The notes beneath the pieces are model-generated. The model saw only the letters and a program-made list of their open reading frames with translations. It was not told where the DNA came from and did no database searches. Both the position numbers and the translations under genes were made by a program. From contig OY856409.1 of the NCBI GenBank assembly GCA_963693085.1, positions 504,823,303 to 504,887,302 of the forward strand: DNA of 64,000 nt. Direction: 5' to 3'. This DNA comes from Alisma plantago-aquatica (lineage: Eukaryota > Streptophyta > Magnoliopsida > Alismatales > Alismataceae). Positions 58,993 through 64,000 of the stretch are shown piece by piece (the stretch's first letter is position 1; the number at the start of each line of letters is the position of its first letter).

Positions 58993-61374
58993 AGGTGTCA
59001 TGAAAGTAAACTTGTAACACTTTTGAGATAAATGATATCAAGATGTAAAGTGTAAAGCATTCTTACTTGGGGCAAGTGTTGCCTTTATAGATAGGAATAC
59101 TTTAGTTTATTTTCAGCCAATAAGGCATGTAATACAGTTATGAACTGCTATTTCATACTTGCCAATAGATAGAAACACTTTATTGAATATTGTATGACAA
59201 TGATAGAAATTAATAAAGAGATGTTTCAATTTATAAAGATGTGATCTTTGTGGCAATGCCTTATTTTTCTTGTGATATTTGATATGCATAAGATAAAATG
59301 ATACCTAAAAGTTATAGATAACTCAAACAATTTAATTAGCATTAATCATGAGAAATTCATTTCTAGTTTCCATGTGATGGATAAAACTAGACTCTTTTGG
59401 TTAGAGAACCAGTAAGAGACATGAATATCTTGAACATGATTAATCAATCTTCACTAAAGTAGTGGAAGAGTGATTATCCTATTAGGTATAATACATGTGA
59501 TGTATTCACATACCTATTGGAATAAATGCTAATACTTCAAATGGTGTTTAGAGAAATACCAATATGAATGTCTTGAAATGTTCAAGATTATCATAAATGA
59601 AGTACAAATTTGGTAAAGTATTAATTCTTGATGAGATCAATGAATGAAATACTTGGACCAAATGTTTGAGATCCTTATGAGTGATTATGATAGTGTATCA
59701 TAGTGAACTCATGATTAAGGCATGGTGATGTCTGAATCAAGAAGGAATCATACTCTAAGGAGTTAGAGAATGATTATCAAATAATTGAATTCTTCTTAAT
59801 AAATGAATACCTCACACTAATAAAAGAAATTAAGAATCACAAGAGTTGTGAGTTCTTATATCTTTAACAGATACACCTCAATTATCTATGTGATGAGTTG
59901 TTCATGTGATGAGTCAACTATCAAGATGAATATGAGGAACCGAATCTTGAGTTATGGTTTATGACCTTTACATCCAAAATGACATCCATGTGAACCATAA
60001 GGTATGACCTTGATGGTAGCACTCATTGGATTATATCCATAAGTGCAAATGAGTCTTAAGTGTTAAGACACATGGATAACATTTTGAGAGGATGATGCTT
60101 GTTGATTGCAACTTAATGACTAAGACATTTGGCATATGGATACTAAAACCGCATTCCTATGAGGAATAAAACCAGGATGTGTACGTGACACAACCTATAA
60201 GGTTTATGAATCCACTAATGCAAATGAAGTCTATAAGTTACAATGGACTAATCAATGTGATTGATTGAGTACAAGCAACTCAAAATTGGATCTTTATTTT
60301 GATAATATAGTCAAAGGGTTTGACTGATATGTCAAAGATAAAGAAGTGATCTGTGATTTAGTGGGAGCGTATTCACATTCCACATATTGATGTGAAATGA
60401 AATTGTTCTAAAATGGAAATCCAAAAGGTGGAAGTTATCTTTAAGGAAGATAGAGATGTTTCCTATGTGATAGGAATAGAGATCTATAGAGATAGTTCTT
60501 GAAAATCTCTTGACCTGGAAAGAGAGAGCATACATTGGCAATCTATACTGAAGTGTTCAGTATGCACAGATTCAGTGGGAGAAAACGTGTCCATGTTACA
60601 TGAAGTTAGTATCCCAAGGCCAAGTGTCCAATTCTTATAAAGAATAGGAACACTAAGAATAGATATGGATCTATCATGTATGTAATCATCCCATTGTCTT
60701 TCATGTATGACATGGCAAGAATAAAATGCATTCATCATCTTGTATGTAGGACATGGCAATATGATGTGCTCATCCTGATAACTCGTATGTGGGACATGAC
60801 GAGTGGATGTCTGTCTGCTTCCAGTAAGGGTTACTGGAATACCATGAGAACTTGATAAGTGCTTGTGAAGCACTAGTTCTATGGAGAAGAGTTCAATGTA
60901 AAGAGTTACATTGATGCGAACTTCCGAAAGGACAGAAAATTAATCGCAATATATATACATAAGATGTATAAAAGTGAAAGTTTGTTGATAATTGGAAACG
61001 TTCCAATAAAGACATTTGAAAAAGGGAAATGCCGAGTATCTATGTATTAGTAAACAGCAGTGGATACTATATGGATCTGAAAGTTCATGAGATGAACTTA
61101 TATTCCACTCATTGATGACAAGTCTAGAATCCTTGATCATGCAATGTGGCTAAAGGTTAGCAAATGGAATACAAGATCGCATATTACGGCAACTCCATCT
61201 CATACGTGTGACGTACAGCGAAGAGATGAGAGACATGCAATTTATACAGACTTTGGCAATGTGTTGCCATTACTCACTATGTTTGCACTAAGAGCACAGT
61301 AACATGTGGGACATGTTTGAAGATCACTAAGAATATGATTCATGGGTGATTGGCTCGCAGTGCAAGTGGGAGTC
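58993..61374 (+). pseudogene. Decayed or rearranged pol region and 3' tail of family E
   Basis: No frame above about 130 residues. Weak reverse-transcriptase traces are readable around 60150-60330 (TAFL-like, then QPIRFMNPL, VYKLQW in shifting frames), where copia elements have the AFLNG...QPxGF and VxKLxK motifs. Integrase and catalytic aspartates were not found. The final 275 bp are the same as the 54195-54467 remnant. The AT-rich composition suggests long mutation or a short non-autonomous derivative. Confidence 0.55.
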
Positions 61375-62559
61375 TGTTGGTACGTATGCCCTGAGAGCCA
61401 ATCATGTGATGATTGGTGGGATACATTAAGATTGATTTGATAAACATCAAAGGCAAGCTTCCAATTCTTTCTGGTTCAGTCATATGAGATTGTGATAGAA
61501 CATATTGAATGTCTAGAGAATGACAGTACTCAATGACGTGTGCCTTCAGGTTCATGACCTGAACGATGAGATCATACGAATGCTAAGAGTTTGTACATTC
61601 TTGATATGTCCCTAGTCGGATGTCATTGTGGAAGGTAGATAGACAGCAATGACACACAAGACTAGATTGTGGTGTTGGTTGATGACAGAATCTCATTAGT
61701 CATGATATAGAGATATCAAACCAAACACATAGGTACTTGTTAGAGAACAAGTGTACCGGACAGACCCACCGTGAGTTTGACACATGGAACCATGAGATGG
61801 TAGTCACAGTCAGTACTCACAGTGATGGTGGTGAGTGTGATTCTTAGACCTGAAATCACTGCACTCAACACATGTCGTTGGGCACACTTTGACATCATCA
61901 AACGCAGTCCTGAAACATGGGTTGTTATAAAGGTGATGATTGGGTGGTTTTGACACATGGGGCTTTTGAGGGGTGAGTGATAGATATGGGATTTGTCCCT
62001 CCTAAGGGAGTTTGATATCCATGGCCACTTGATGAGTAGGATTGAGAAAGGCGTTCACACATGTGTGAATCAGTATATGATATTGATGTCATACATATCT
62101 CTTCCAGTCTACTCTGAGATCAAGGAAGTGAATGAACGTTGACAGGATGACTGTTCCATGCCTCGAGTTCATTCGGGATATCAGTGACAAAGGAGTTATA
62201 CATTCGTTGTAACACCATTCACGGATTGTAGGATGAAAGTTGTTCTCCAACTTTCTACTTTCACTTGGGTAGCACTGATGTGTGACTAGGAACCGCTCTT
62301 TGCTTGTGAAGTCATAAGTGTTATGGACTTTCACTGCCAACGTGAAATGGACCTGCAGGGTCACACACATAGGATTTAACCTGGAAGAGGAGTTTTGTCC
62401 ACAAAGCAATGTTTAGATTGATTACTAAAGGAGTTTAGTAGTTCAATTAAACACTCAATCAGTCGATAGCTCAATATCGTATGGTTCAAGGTGCTGGACG
62501 CATTGATTGGAGTATCGGATTGATTGAAATCGCAATTGACTGATTTTGCCCAACCTGTG

Positions 62560-62970
62560 CTCCCAACCGATCGGTTCATGTGATGAACCGGTCGGCTGAG
62601 GTTGCTGAACCGGTCGGCTGGAGTGTCCAGGCCGATCGGCTCATGCCCAGGTTGAAATGACCGGTTCAAGGGTTGAACCGGTCGGCTCAACTGGTGCAAC
62701 CGACCAGTTGGGAAAAGTCATGTCGGCAAGAATTTTCCTTTGGTTTCAAATTGCCCAATTCGATTGGGAATAATATTGGTATTCGATACCAATTGGGAAA
62801 GAAACAAGGAAAGTCTTTTTGAGCCGAATTAGGACCATGAACCGATCGGTTCAGGGCACCAACCGATCGGTTGGAGTGCCCCAAACGATCGGCTCAGGTC
62901 CAACCGATCGGTTCAATGGCCGAACCGATCGGTTCAGTTGTGAACCGATCATTTCAAGTTGCGAACCGGT
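62560..62970. repeat. Cluster of AACCGATCGGTT palindromes (E 3' LTR)
   Basis: Same cluster as 55650-56050, plus one additional unit (AATGGCCGAACCGATCGGTT). Confidence 0.88.
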
Positions 62971-63057
62971 TGCTTTTTGTGGAAAATTCTCAAACCCTTC
63001 TACTCCTGCATTAGTCCTGCATTGCCCGGGATGGAGAACCCTGTCCCATGACTCTCC

Positions 63058-63066
63058 TATATATAG
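63058..63066 (+). promoter_or_regulatory. Candidate LTR TATA box (family E, 3' LTR)
   Basis: TATATATAG before GGGTATTGGGGGC; in this LTR it could drive read-out transcription to the right. Confidence 0.45.
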
Positions 63067-63618
63067 GGGTATTGGGGGCTTCTCGAAGAACAGCTCAGTG
63101 CAACCAGTTGCTCTGCAAGTTGTCGTTCTCTCTGGTTTTGGTAACCGTGAGAGAGCCCGAGCAAGTGCTTCCCGCAAAAGGGAGGTGCAGCAAGGGAAGG
63201 ACAACTGCAGTTGCAACAGGAGGCAGGAGAGCGTGTTGGCGACTAGTACGTCAACAGGAGGGTGCGACTCCTTCCACTTCCTTGTGGGACAAGGAGAGTG
63301 GAGTTCCAGGTGGTCCGTGTGGACTACTACAGAGGCGGGAGGACACTGCCGCTTAGGAGGACAACTGTCATCCGACAATCCGGTTCGAGTAGGAGTTGTC
63401 AGTCCCGGTGCGACCAGGAGCTGCACAGACACCGTCGAAGTCCGGAGTTGAAGACCGTGCATTGCGCGAGGTATTGTCGCCGAGCAAGCCTCGGGACAAG
63501 GTATGATTCCGCAAACCATCTTTTCCTATTATATAGACGTTGACGCGTTTCCTCGGTATGGGTTGGGGGAGAATTTTTTTGTTTCCGCTGCCTTCTCTGT
63601 CTCCCCTAAAATCCAACA

Positions 63619-63623
63619 GAAAC
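63619..63623. repeat. 5-bp target site duplication, right copy (family E array)
   Basis: GAAAC, matching 53897-53901. Confidence 0.85.
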
Positions 63624-64000
63624 TTGTGCCCCTCTGACCAGTTGAATGTTAGGAACAATTCTTTGCCCAGGATGATACATATGTTCCATGTAACAAATAG
63701 GGTCTTAATTAGTGAGCCCAATAGTCACCAAATGGTCTCAACTATTGCATCCACTGCCCATGGATACATTTTGCCAGCCGGAATACATGTTCTGCTAATC
63801 TGGAAGATGGTTTCACATAAAAGTAAGCTTGCTTTCTTAAATATCTCGCCGGACTACTGAAGTTGCTGTCAGGCATCTCAAATACTTGCTACTTAGTGCC
63901 AGGATGACATTCTTCTAACATATTCATAATTCAACTTTAGATAGTATTCTGTAATTTTAGACGTTGTTGTGGTGCGTCAATCCAAAAGCAAAACATTTAT
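63624..64000. other. Right-flanking sequence of the E array, unrecognised
   Basis: Continues the sequence that was interrupted at 53901. A short open stretch (for example HGYILPAGIHVLLIWKMVSH on the plus strand) is not enough to name a gene. No CACTA terminus or D-type LTR sequence is visible. Confidence 0.4.

Larger units (their letters stand above)
53902..63618 (+). mobile_element. Ty1/copia element E, tandem array with truncated first unit
   Basis: From left: 293 bp of LTR start (53902-54194), fused to the last 273 bp of an internal region (54195-54467), a full LTR (54468-56691), a full-length internal region (56692-61374) and a full LTR (61375-63618). LTRs run TGTTGGTA to AATCCAACA. The iMet primer site follows the second LTR, and a purine-rich GCAAGTGGGAGTC precedes both later LTRs. 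GAAAC flanks only the outside. Gag is open, pol is decayed. Confidence 0.9.
61375..63618 (+). repeat. Family E LTR, 3' copy (2,244 bp)
   Basis: TGTTGGTACG to AATCCAACA, colinear with 54468-56691. It has an extra palindrome unit around 62918-62938 and one fewer AT step in the TATA region. Followed by GAAAC. Confidence 0.92.

Noticed and set aside
63690..63860. Possible cytochrome P450-like peptide (GYILPAGIHVLL)
   Set aside because: Only a dozen residues resemble the xIPAGxxV motif; no heme-binding or other motif nearby.

Overview
This window is a gene-poor, repeat-packed stretch of a large plant nuclear genome, most likely an angiosperm. The evidence is the set of elements: Ty3 chromovirus (Tekay/Del type), Ty1/copia (one Sirevirus-like), plant L1-type LINE, CACTA/En-Spm, tRNA-iMet primer sites (TGGTATCAGAGC), and a fragment that reads as the plant TOR kinase gene. 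I see no intact host gene, tRNA or rRNA. Almost every base from 591 to 50.8 kb and from 53.9 to 63.6 kb belongs to a transposable element.

Layout. (1) 1-585 and 36775-40210 look like two halves of one old Sirevirus-like copia element on the minus strand: decayed pol on the right, a candidate downstream third (env-like) reading frame on the left. (2) This host is split by 591-36769, a tandem LTR-internal-LTR-internal-LTR array of a gene-less family (called A here) with about 4.9-kb LTRs and about 0.8-kb internal regions. The whole array is flanked by one 5-bp duplication, GTAAG. (3) The first LTR holds a full-length but broken LINE (668-5749, minus) with a perfect 17-bp target duplication. (4) The second internal region holds a complete but dead Tekay-like chromovirus, D (16687-31428, minus, TSD TAATG), with about 4.96-kb LTRs and gag, protease, RT, RNase H, integrase and chromodomain. 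(5) At 40211 a diverged partial LTR of the D family lies in the copia pol. It stops at 42163, where a CACTA element begins. The CACTA has a recognisable TNP2-type transposase and a TNPA-type (Transposase_24) gene, both broken, and no right terminus was found inside the window. (6) At 52952-53349 there is a two-exon fragment of TOR with its intron still present. (7) 53902-63618 is a second tandem array, of copia family E, flanked by GAAAC; it keeps an open gag frame but its pol has decayed.

How the pieces relate. Insertion order can be read from the nesting: Sirevirus-like copia first; then the family A array and, separately, the D-type LTR relict; then the LINE, element D and the CACTA. The E array lies in the TOR-fragment/CACTA region. 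Family A has no genes, but it shares the sequence just upstream of its 3' LTR with D, so D-type chromoviruses are plausible helpers. A striking common theme is that each LTR family or its flank carries clusters of short palindromes with a CGGT/ACCG core (different in each family), and A and D also carry telo-box (AAACCCTAA) motifs. Boundaries of A, D, E and the LINE were read directly from terminal motifs, primer sites and target duplications. Family assignments rest on recognised protein motifs, and functional ideas are inference.
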